A stretch of 5,579 nt of DNA. Source: a bacterium. Lineage in GTDB: Bacteria; Verrucomicrobiota; Verrucomicrobiia; Chthoniobacterales; Terrimicrobiaceae. The notes beneath the pieces are model-generated. The model was not told the DNA's origin, ran no database searches, and saw only the letters and a list, made by a program, of their open reading frames with translations. Made by a program: the position numbers and the translations under genes. Each line of letters begins with the position of its first letter. Positions within the stretch are counted from its first letter, which is position 1. The stretch covers positions 1 to 5,579 of the forward strand of contig RFZT01000172.1 in assembly GCA_009920585.1 (NCBI GenBank). Direction: 5' to 3'. Positions 1 to 5,579 of this stretch are shown in pieces.

Positions 1-1206
1 ATCGCGGTCGCGTGAATCGCGGATGATTTTGATGAAGTCGTCGAGATTCGCGAGGGCGATGAGGAAGCCTTCCAGTTTCTCGGCTTCCACTTCAGCTTGG
101 TCGAGGAGGTAGCGCGTGCGGCGGAGGATGACTTCGCGGCGGTGCTCGATGTAGCTCGTAATGGCATCCTTAAGCGAAAGCAACTTTGGCTTGCCGTGAT
201 CGATGGCCAGCATGTTCGTGCTGAAGGAGGATTCCAGCGCGGTATGCTTATAGAGATTGTTGATGATGACCTTCGGGTTCCCATCGCGCTTGAGGTCGAT
301 GACGACGCGGGTGTCCTCGGCGCTCTCATCGCGGACATCGCTGATGCCGGTGAGAACTTTTTCGTTAGTGAGGTCGGCGATGCGCTTCACGAGATCCGCG
401 CGATTCACGTTGTAAGGGATCTCGGTGATGATGATCTGCTCGCGACCACCCCGGACTTCGGTGACGCCTACGCGACCGCGCACCTTTACCGATCCTCGGC
501 CTGTTTCAAAGTATTGTTTGATTCCGGTCGTGCCCTGCAGGAGACAGCCTGTCGGAAAATCGGGCCCCTTGATGTGCTCCATGAGCCCTTCGATAGAGAT
601 ATCGGGGTTCTCGATTTGGGCGCAGATGCCGTCGATGCACTCGCTGAGGTTGTGCGGCGGGATGTTAGTGGCCATGCCCACGGCGATGCCTGTGCCGCCA
701 TTGACAAGGAGGTTCGGAAATGCCGCTGGAAAAACGGTCGGTTCCTCCCGGGTTTCGTCGTAGTTCGGACGGAAGTCGACGGTACCCTTGTCCATGTCGG
801 TCATGAGGGCGGCGCCGAGATGTTGAAGGCGTGCTTCCGTATAACGCATCGATGCGGGCGGATCGCCTTCCACGGAACCGAAGTTACCTTGGCCATCGAC
901 GAGCATTTCGCGCATCGCCCAGGGTTGCGCCATGTGAACGAGGGTTGGATAGATCGCTTGGTCGCCGTGCGGATGGTAGTTACCCATCGTCTCACCGACG
1001 ATTTTCGCACACTTGAGGTGTTTGCGGTTCGGTTGGACACCGAGTTCATTCATCGCAAACAGAATTCGGCGCTGAGAGGGTTTCAGGCCGTCGCGGGCAT
1101 CCGGAAGGGCGCGCGAAATAATGACCGACATCGAGTAGTCGAGAAACGACTTCGACATTTCATCGGCCACATTAACGAGTTCAACTTTTTCGTTTTGGGT
1201 ATACAT
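1..1206 (-). CDS. gyrA: DNA gyrase subunit A, N-terminal 402 residues (3' end beyond window)
   Basis: This is the breakage-reunion subunit of DNA gyrase. With GyrB it forms the cytoplasmic A2B2 enzyme that introduces negative supercoils using ATP. The frame is open from the ATG at 1206 to base 1, so the tower/coiled-coil end and the C-terminal pinwheel with the GyrA box lie outside the window. The start gives MYTQNEKVELVNVADEM, followed by the conserved SRALPDARDGLKPSQRRILF (residues 31-50), HPHGD (78-82), LVDGQGNFGS (102-111) and MRYTEAR (120-126). The active-site tyrosine is Tyr122, the same number as in E. coli, with Arg121 before it. Later family segments include NNLYKHTALE and YIEHRREVILRR. 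Positions 83 and 87, which are Ser and Asp in E. coli, are Gln and Pro here. The ATG lies 3 bases after the toxin stop with no clear Shine-Dalgarno sequence, so translational coupling is likely. ParC is the alternative, but adjacency to gyrB favours GyrA; the missing GyrA box would decide. Confidence 0.96.
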   Translation of the reverse strand, partial: MYTQNEKVELVNVADEMSKSFLDYSMSVIISRALPDARDGLKPSQRRILFAMNELGVQPNRKHLKCAKIVGETMGNYHPHGDQAIYPTLVHMAQPWAMREMLVDGQGNFGSVEGDPPASMRYTEARLQHLGAALMTDMDKGTVDFRPNYDETREEPTVFPAAFPNLLVNGGTGIAVGMATNIPPHNLSECIDGICAQIENPDISIEGLMEHIKGPDFPTGCLLQGTTGIKQYFETGRGSVKVRGRVGVTEVRGGREQIIITEIPYNVNRADLVKRIADLTNEKVLTGISDVRDESAEDTRVVIDLKRDGNPKVIINNLYKHTALESSFSTNMLAIDHGKPKLLSLKDAITSYIEHRREVILRRTRYLLDQAEVEAEKLEGFLIALANLDDFIKIIRDSRDRD

Positions 1207-1210
1207 GGTT
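1201..1210. repeat. 10-base direct repeat, copy at the toxin/gyrA junction
   Basis: ATACATGGTT on the plus strand is identical to the copy at 1639-1648. On the coding strand it reads AACCATGTAT and contains the gyrA start codon plus the last base region of the toxin stop. The two copies bracket the toxin gene with a 438-base period. Confidence 0.6.
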
Positions 1211-1644
1211 TAGCTGGGCAAAGATTCGGGAAAAATAGGAATGAGAAGTTTGGTGGCGGCAGCACGCATCCGGCTATCGGTGGCGCAAAGAGGAAAGTCT
1301 TGGGACAAGTCGCAGGACGACACGTGGATCGAATCCATCGAGCGCACGGATACATCGGGGTTGGCTATGGCGAGAACTCGGTTGGCGTTTCTGAGTGTCC
1401 GCGTATCTAATGGGTAGAGCACAAGTTCCTCGGAATCCGTCCATTTCATGAAAGTGTTCCAAGCGCGTTGCCGTTCCGCGGGCGTGAGAAGGTTATCACG
1501 TTGTTTTTTGAAAAGGGCGGATGCGACTTCGGTTAGCGCCAGTTCCGAAGAGGCAATGGGTTGGCCCTTTGTGACCTTAACAAAAATGGGGCTGTCAGGC
1601 TCGGGAACAAGAAGTTTTACGATGATCGCGCTATCAAGATACAT
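1210..1644 (-). CDS. PIN-domain ribonuclease toxin, VapC-like (type II TA)
   Basis: The 144-residue protein has the length and motif layout of a PIN-domain toxin, a metal-dependent endoribonuclease that is held inactive by its partner antitoxin. Four acidic residues fit the PIN active site: Asp4 (MYLDSAI), Glu39 (LALTEVASAL), Asp104 (SMDSIHV) and Asp123 (CATDSRM). All four are present, so the catalytic centre looks intact. The substrate RNA cannot be predicted; VapC relatives cut tRNAs or rRNA. The ATG at 1644 is 2 bases after the antitoxin stop, the usual coupled arrangement. The frame stays open upstream to a GTG at 1995, but that stretch only shadows the antitoxin in another frame and shows no PIN features, so the ATG is preferred. 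The stop is 3 bases before gyrA. The toxin lies inside the gyrase operon in the same direction. Membership of the family is clear; the exact VapC subfamily is not. Confidence 0.92.
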   Translation of the reverse strand: MYLDSAIIVKLLVPEPDSPIFVKVTKGQPIASSELALTEVASALFKKQRDNLLTPAERQRAWNTFMKWTDSEELVLYPLDTRTLRNANRVLAIANPDVSVRSMDSIHVSSCDLSQDFPLCATDSRMRAAATKLLIPIFPESLPS

Positions 1645-1648
1645 GGTT
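1639..1648. repeat. 10-base direct repeat, copy at the antitoxin/toxin junction
   Basis: ATACATGGTT, identical to 1201-1210. On the coding strand, AACCATGTAT contains the toxin start codon and the end of the antitoxin stop. Part of the match is forced because both copies hold a TAA stop just before an ATG start. The shared spacing bases and the TAT second codon are not forced. Confidence 0.6.
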
Positions 1649-1979
1649 AGGGTCTGGAATCGCGCTCTTCCCGAATGATTTCGTCTGCGGTCGGGCCGCC
1701 ACGCCAAGGAGGCATTTTGGCAAGGTGCTCGGCAGCACCCGAGAAGGGTTTGTGTTGTGCTTTCGGATTGGGCGATCCAACAATGAGCGCCTTCGGCTTG
1801 CCGCCGCTGGTGATCGTGATTTCGCGTCCACCTGCCGCCAACTCGAGCAAGGCGGATAAATGGGCTTTGGCTGAGCGCACGCTGATCGTCTCGCCAATTC
1901 CGGGTATCACGGCAATTTCCTGCAACACCGAGGAGGATTCCGGCCCCATGTCGTCCAGATAATTGACTGTTTTCTTCAT
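1647..1979 (-). CDS. Phd/YefM-family antitoxin paired with the PIN toxin
   Basis: This 110-residue protein is the probable antitoxin that binds and blocks the PIN toxin and represses its own promoter. The Phd/YefM core spans about residues 27-69, with ISVRSAKAHLSALLELAAGG followed by the strand pair REITITSGGKPKALIVG. The C-terminal tail (about 80-110), ending ADEIIREERDSRP, is the charged segment that in this family wraps around the toxin. An extra N-terminal stretch of about 25 residues precedes the core, which is longer than usual. An in-frame TGA lies 3 bases before the ATG at 1979, so the gene cannot start further upstream. The purine-rich GAGGA sits almost against this ATG, which is too close for a standard Shine-Dalgarno site, so Met11 (1949) is a possible alternative start. 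It is 31 bases after the gyrB stop and 2 bases before the toxin. Confidence 0.9.
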   Translation of the reverse strand: MKKTVNYLDDMGPESSSVLQEIAVIPGIGETISVRSAKAHLSALLELAAGGREITITSGGKPKALIVGSPNPKAQHKPFSGAAEHLAKMPPWRGGPTADEIIREERDSRP

Positions 1980-1986
1980 TCCTCAA

Positions 1987-2006
1987 TGTAGTCACATGTG
2001 GTCACG
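1987..2006. promoter_or_regulatory. Candidate operator: tandem 10-base repeat before the antitoxin
   Basis: On the plus strand, TGTAGTCACA (1987-1996) is followed directly by TGTGGTCACG (1997-2006). They match at 8 of 10 bases and are one helical turn apart. The middle also forms a perfect 8-base palindrome, CACATGTG (1993-2000). It fills most of the gap between the gyrB stop and the antitoxin ATG, where Phd/YefM or toxin-antitoxin complexes usually bind to repress their own promoter. The arrangement is seen directly; the operator role is inferred from position and symmetry. Confidence 0.45.
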
Positions 2007-2010
2007 CTCG

Positions 2011-4611
2011 TCAAACGTCCAAGCGGGCATTGAGGGCATTGTCCTCGATGAATTGGCGGCGGGGTTCGACCACGTCGCCCATGAGAATGGTAAACATGCG
2101 GTCGGCCTCGACGGAGTTGTCTTCATTGAGTACGACCTTGAGCATTTTGCGCTTCTCGGGATTCATGGTCGTCTCAAAGAGTTGCTTCGGATTCATTTCT
2201 CCTAGACCTTTGAATCGTTGGATCGATAGGCCGCGTTTGCCGATCTCAATAATGCGGGCGAGAATCTCGGGTATGGCAAAAAGAGGTGTCGTGACGGCTT
2301 TGTCACCCTCGCCCTCGACGAGTTCAAAAATCGGGCTGTCGCTGCTCGAGTAGTGCTCGATTTTGAGGCCTTTTCTGGCGAGTTCGTCGATGAGTTTCTG
2401 AGCGGATGTGGACTCGTGGAGTTCGATGAGCTTCGCACGACGACGGTTGGCGGGATCGACCTTTTCCTTTTTCGATTTTGTTGTGGGAGCGTCGGGGAAG
2501 GGGAATTCGCCTTCGACTGGCTCAGGAGCCTCATCGTAAAGATTCAAATCGCGGTTGCCTTCGTGGAACTCGCGGACCTGTGCTTCGCCTGGGAAGTAGC
2601 TGGCCCACTCGGTGTTACCTTCGCGGACCTTGACCATGAAAGTCGGGAGCTTACCCGTCGCGGGATCGCGTTCGGCGAGGTATTCTTCAAAGTCGCCGCC
2701 ATGACGACGGATGGCATCGCTGAATTTCGCAAAGCGCTCGAGGAGTTCAAGGATGTCTTTGAGTTGGGTCGAGTTGAAAACTTTGCCGTCAGCGAGATTT
2801 TTGATCTTCACTTCGTCGGCGCCAATGCCGATGAGGATCTTGTTGAGCTGAGCGTCGTCGTCCACATATTCCTCCCGTTTTTTGCGCTTGATGAGATAAA
2901 GCGGAGGCTGGGCAATATAGATTTTGCCTTGCTTGACGAGTTCCGTCATGTGACGGCAGAAGAACGTGAGGAGGAGGGTGCGAATATGCGAACCGTCGAC
3001 GTCGGCATCGGTCATGATGATGATCCGGCCGTAGCGTAGTTTTTCAATATTGAAGCTGCCTTCGCGGTCTTTCTCGGTTGCGGCAATGCCGATACCGGTG
3101 CCGATCGCGGTGATGAGCGTTTGGACTTCGGTGTTTTGAAGAACCTTATCGAGGCGGGCTTTTTCGACGTTGATGATTTTACCCTTGATCGGAAGAATCG
3201 CTTGGAATCGGCGATCGCGACCTTGCTTGGCCGAGCCGCCGGCCGAGTCACCTTCGACCACGTAGAGTTCCGTGAGATCGGGGTCACGCTCCGAGCAGTC
3301 GGCGAGTTTTCCGGGCAGTCCGCCGCCGGTGAGAGCGCCCTTGCGGACGGTTTCACGCGCTTTGCGTGCGGCTTCGCGGGCCCGTGCGGCCATGAGGCAC
3401 TTCTCGATGATGCGTTTGCCTACATTCGGATTTTGGTCGAAGTGCAGCATTAATCCCTCGTAGCTGATCGAGCCAACAATGCCGTCCACCTCGGGCGAGA
3501 TGAGCTTCACTTTGGTCTGGGATTCGAAGCGGGGATCGGGGTGCTTCACGCTCACAACGGCGGCGAGGCCTTCAAGCACATCGTTGCCGGTGATCGGGAC
3601 GTCTTTGTCCTTCAGCAGGGAATTGTTTTTTGCGTACTGGTTGATCGCGCGGGTGAGGGATCCGCGGAAGCCGCTGCTGTGCGTGCCGCCGTCCGGATTT
3701 GGAACCGCATTCGTGTAGCAAAGGAGCTGCTCATTGTAGGTATCCGTATAATTAAGGCCGATCTCAACGATCACCTTGTCCCTCGTGCCCTTGATCATGA
3801 TCGGCTTGGGGTGCACGAGAGTTTTGTTTTCGACCAAGCGGCCCACAAATTCTTCCACGCCGAGTGGGTGAACGATCTGTATCGGCCTCGCTCCATCTTG
3901 GCGCTCATCAAGGAATGTGAACGAGAGCGGAGCATTGATGTAAGCCAGATCATTCAAGCGGGTGATGATGCGCTCGGCTTTGAACTCGATTGTTTCTTGG
4001 AAAATCTCCGTATCTGGCAGGAAGGTGATGAGCGTGCCTGTCTGCTTGGCAGATTTGACCTCGGCGATCACATGCAGGCTTTGCTTTGTCGCGCCGCGCT
4101 CGAAGGACATCGCATGGATCTTACCATCGCGAGTCACTTCGACTTTGAACCACTCGGAAACGGCGTTCACGCACTTCGCGCCGACGCCGTGAGTTCCGCC
4201 AGAGTATTCGTAGTTGCCTTGGCCGTATTTTCCGCCGGAGTGCAAGCGGGTGAGAACGAGTTCCACGCCGGGGATGCCCTCTTCCTTGTTGATATCGACG
4301 GGAATGCCGCGTCCGTTGTCGCGAATGGAAATCGAACCATCCGCATGAATGGTCACATCGATATGCGTGCAATGGCCTGCCAGAAATTCATCGACCGAGT
4401 TGTCAAGAACCTCGCTCACGCAATGGTGGAGCGCACGTTCGTCCGTTCCGCCGATGTACATGCCGGGCTTTTTACGCACGGCCTCCAGTCCCTTGAGGGA
4501 ACTTAAATCATCGGCTGTGTAACTACTCGCCTTGAAGTCTGGCGTGGGTTTTACGGCTTTCTTGGCTTCGTTGTTAGTGGCGTTTTTTTCGGGAATTTGT
4601 TCGTCAGGCAT
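2011..4611 (-). CDS. gyrB: DNA gyrase subunit B
   Basis: This is the ATPase and TOPRIM subunit of DNA gyrase. From the ATG at 4611 it has 866 residues, against about 804 in E. coli. The GHKL ATPase part shows the general base Glu67 and Asn71 (VSEVLDNSVDE), Asp98 in RDNGRGIP, the lid GGTHGVGAK (about 138-146) and the QTK loop with Lys367. The TOPRIM domain has Glu453 in VVEGDSAGGSAKQG and Asp535/Asp537/Asp539 in MTDADVDGSHIR. The quinolone-related Asp455 and Lys476 and the aminocoumarin-contacting Arg161 are all conserved. An insertion of about 200 residues (roughly 580-780) precedes RFKGLGEMNPKQL, as in Gram-negative GyrB. It includes a charged, Pro-rich stretch at about 693-725. The C-terminus RRQFIEDNA is canonical. 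The frame is open to a GTG at 4749, but those 46 extra residues show no GyrB features and would leave only 6 bases before the divergent gene, so the ATG is preferred. It is the first gene of the minus-strand operon. Confidence 0.97.
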   Translation of the reverse strand: MPDEQIPEKNATNNEAKKAVKPTPDFKASSYTADDLSSLKGLEAVRKKPGMYIGGTDERALHHCVSEVLDNSVDEFLAGHCTHIDVTIHADGSISIRDNGRGIPVDINKEEGIPGVELVLTRLHSGGKYGQGNYEYSGGTHGVGAKCVNAVSEWFKVEVTRDGKIHAMSFERGATKQSLHVIAEVKSAKQTGTLITFLPDTEIFQETIEFKAERIITRLNDLAYINAPLSFTFLDERQDGARPIQIVHPLGVEEFVGRLVENKTLVHPKPIMIKGTRDKVIVEIGLNYTDTYNEQLLCYTNAVPNPDGGTHSSGFRGSLTRAINQYAKNNSLLKDKDVPITGNDVLEGLAAVVSVKHPDPRFESQTKVKLISPEVDGIVGSISYEGLMLHFDQNPNVGKRIIEKCLMAARAREAARKARETVRKGALTGGGLPGKLADCSERDPDLTELYVVEGDSAGGSAKQGRDRRFQAILPIKGKIINVEKARLDKVLQNTEVQTLITAIGTGIGIAATEKDREGSFNIEKLRYGRIIIMTDADVDGSHIRTLLLTFFCRHMTELVKQGKIYIAQPPLYLIKRKKREEYVDDDAQLNKILIGIGADEVKIKNLADGKVFNSTQLKDILELLERFAKFSDAIRRHGGDFEEYLAERDPATGKLPTFMVKVREGNTEWASYFPGEAQVREFHEGNRDLNLYDEAPEPVEGEFPFPDAPTTKSKKEKVDPANRRRAKLIELHESTSAQKLIDELARKGLKIEHYSSSDSPIFELVEGEGDKAVTTPLFAIPEILARIIEIGKRGLSIQRFKGLGEMNPKQLFETTMNPEKRKMLKVVLNEDNSVEADRMFTILMGDVVEPRRQFIEDNALNARLDV

Positions 4612-4755
4612 CTGATTCGGAATTTCGTCGCTGGGATCGGTGGACAATTCAGTCTTCCATTTAATCGGGGATGCCGTGGCTGGGCAATGTTTTTCCGCAA
4701 TTTTCTGGCTTTTCCACAGGATGTTGGGATGTGATAAAATACCAGCCACAAGATA
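4612..4755. promoter_or_regulatory. Divergent intergenic region carrying the gyrB operon and STT3-like gene promoters
   Basis: These 144 bases separate the preferred gyrB ATG from the divergent TTG and look more AT-rich than the flanking genes. Both promoters should lie here by position. On the minus strand a weak sigma-70-like pair, TTGCCC (4684-4689) and TTAAAT (4661-4666) with 17 bases between, could serve gyrB. I would not call it without start-site data. Neither start has a good Shine-Dalgarno sequence. gyrB promoters respond to supercoiling in several bacteria, but nothing here shows that directly. Confidence 0.4.
4691..4718 (+). promoter_or_regulatory. Two DnaA-box-like 9-mers upstream of gyrB
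   Basis: TTTTCCACA at 4710-4718 differs from the DnaA consensus TTATCCACA at one base. TTTTCCGCA at 4691-4699 differs at two. They share an orientation and are 19 bases apart. A weaker match, TTTATCACA, lies on the minus strand at 4730-4738. They could be DnaA sites controlling gyrB or chance AT-rich matches. No dnaA, dnaN or recF is visible in the window. Confidence 0.22.
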
Positions 4756-5579
4756 TTGGAAAAGCCCACCCTTAATCTCAAGCCCCAGCAGGCCATCACG
4801 GAAGCCGTTTGGATTTTGCTCATTTTGGCCGTTGGACTAGCCGCATTCACCTGGAACCACGAAAGCGTCTTCTTTGGGGGGGAGGTGTATTTTACCGATG
4901 GGGATTGCTACGCTCGAATGACGCGGGTGCGTATGATTGAGGCTGAGGGATTGCACAGCATCAGGTCGCATACCTTTGAAAATTTCCCTGAAGGCACGAA
5001 GCCTCATACCACCATGCCGCTCGATGCCCTCATTGCAGGCTTGTCACAAATTCTGCGGCCCTTTTTCTCGAATCATTTGTCCGCTTGCCTTATCGCCGCG
5101 CGATGCTGCTTCTGGTCGCTGTCTCCCCGATTCTGGCGCATGGTTTTCAGATTGGTCGCCCGGACCATCAATCGCTTCTTCTATTCTTGATCGCTGTTGC
5201 CATGTCGGCGGAGGTCTCCATCTTTTTACAGCGCGGGCAAGTCTGGGCATTTGTCTCTGCGTGCGCTTGGGCTCTTGCTCTGTGGGTCTCCCTCTTTGAA
5301 CCATTGATACTTCTGGTCCTAGTGCTCGCGACTCGCGGCGCTTTTCTTATTTTCATTCCACGGCTGCGACCCACACTTCGGCAAGCCATCGTGCCAGTCG
5401 GACTTTTTGTCGCGCTACTCGCCGCGGCCTTGATTATAGATGGTTGGCGTGCGGCGGCCTTTCATCCTGCGTTTGATCGGTGGGCGCAAAATATCGGGGA
5501 GCTTCGCTCAACGACTCCTAATGTGCTTTTTGGTTGGTGCGGATGGTTGCTTGTTATTTTGCCGCTTTTGATGGCTTGG
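4756..5579 (+). pseudogene. STT3/AglB-like GT-C membrane glycosyltransferase, frame-broken and partial
   Basis: The first frame starts at a TTG (4756), because an in-frame TAA at 4735 prevents an earlier start. It has a membrane helix at about residues 16-32, then a lumen-side loop with an acidic motif (YFTDGDCYARMTRVRMI, Asp48/Asp50) and SHTFENFPEG...PHTTMPLD. This layout resembles the first acidic motif of STT3/AglB oligosaccharyltransferases and related GT-C enzymes, which transfer lipid-linked sugars. This frame ends at a TGA at 5190. Family-like sequence continues in a second frame (codons starting at positions divisible by 3), open from 4992 to the window end: RRAMLLLVAVSPILAHGF, GRPDHQS near 5157-5174, then several hydrophobic helices. 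The break lies between about 5060 and 5100, where a T-run occurs at 5062-5066. The membrane segment expected between the two parts seems short, so a small deletion is as likely as a single-base loss. A sequencing error remains possible. Substrate and acceptor are unknown. Confidence 0.7.

Noticed and set aside
97..1410. 437-codon open frame on the plus strand
   Set aside because: It is antisense to gyrA and the toxin, both of which have clear family motifs. It shows no recognisable motif and arises from the codon bias of the opposite strand.
1645..1995. Upstream extension of the toxin frame to a GTG at 1995, giving a 261-residue protein
   Set aside because: The added 117 residues are the antitoxin read out of frame and show no PIN character. 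The ATG at 1644 places the catalytic Asp at residue 4, as expected.
1980..2010. Transcription terminator between gyrB and the antitoxin
   Set aside because: The only symmetry is a short palindrome without a GC-rich stem or a following T-run. It fits an operator better.
2353..3039. 228-codon open frame on the plus strand inside gyrB
   Set aside because: It is antisense to the TOPRIM and insertion region of gyrB. It is Phe/Glu/Asp-rich with no motif, so it is a shadow.
3541..4506. 321-codon open frame on the plus strand inside gyrB
   Set aside because: It is antisense to the conserved ATPase and transducer parts of gyrB, with no family features. It is a codon-bias shadow.
4612..4749. Extension of GyrB to the GTG at 4749
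   Set aside because: The 46 added residues show no GyrB features, and using this start would leave only 6 bases to the divergent gene, with no room for promoters. It cannot be fully excluded without start-site data.
5056..5070. Programmed -1 frameshifting at the C-T-run in the STT3-like gene
   Set aside because: CTTTTTC does not form a proper X XXY YYZ slippery heptamer in the first frame. I see no stimulatory stem-loop, and the joint product would seem to lack a membrane segment. Mutation or sequencing error is simpler.

Overview
The window is a compact housekeeping locus, read mainly on the minus strand. It is probably from a member of the Verrucomicrobiota or a neighbouring PVC lineage. 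That placement is an inference from recalled resemblance of the GyrA active-site segment (HPHGDQAIYP), the GyrB with a large C-terminal-half insertion, and the divergent STT3-like protein. No database search was possible.

Minus-strand operon, in transcription order: gyrB (start about 4611, stop 2011), then a Phd/YefM-type antitoxin (1979 to 1647), then a PIN-domain VapC-like toxin (1644 to 1210), then gyrA (start 1206, running off the window at base 1). The two gyrase genes are the subunits of one enzyme and are often adjacent. Here a complete type II toxin-antitoxin module sits between them. The gaps are 31, 2 and 3 bases, so all four genes are probably co-transcribed, and translation of gyrA is probably coupled to that of the toxin. 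The 31-base gyrB/antitoxin gap holds a tandem 10-base repeat that looks like an autoregulatory operator. An identical 10-base direct repeat brackets the toxin gene.

Plus strand, right end: a divergent gene starts near 4756 and encodes a polytopic membrane protein resembling STT3/AglB-type GT-C glycosyltransferases. Its reading frame is broken around 5060-5100. The N-terminal part stops at 5190, while the C-terminal membrane part continues in another frame to the window edge. It is therefore a pseudogene, or the assembly has an error there. The region between the two divergent starts (4612-4755) should carry both promoters. It holds two DnaA-box-like 9-mers but no strong sigma-70 promoter.

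The most notable points are the toxin-antitoxin module embedded in the gyrase operon with its repeat footprint, and GyrA carrying Gln and Pro at the two classical quinolone-contact positions (83 and 87). I see no RNA genes, CRISPR arrays, insertion sequences or convincing terminators.
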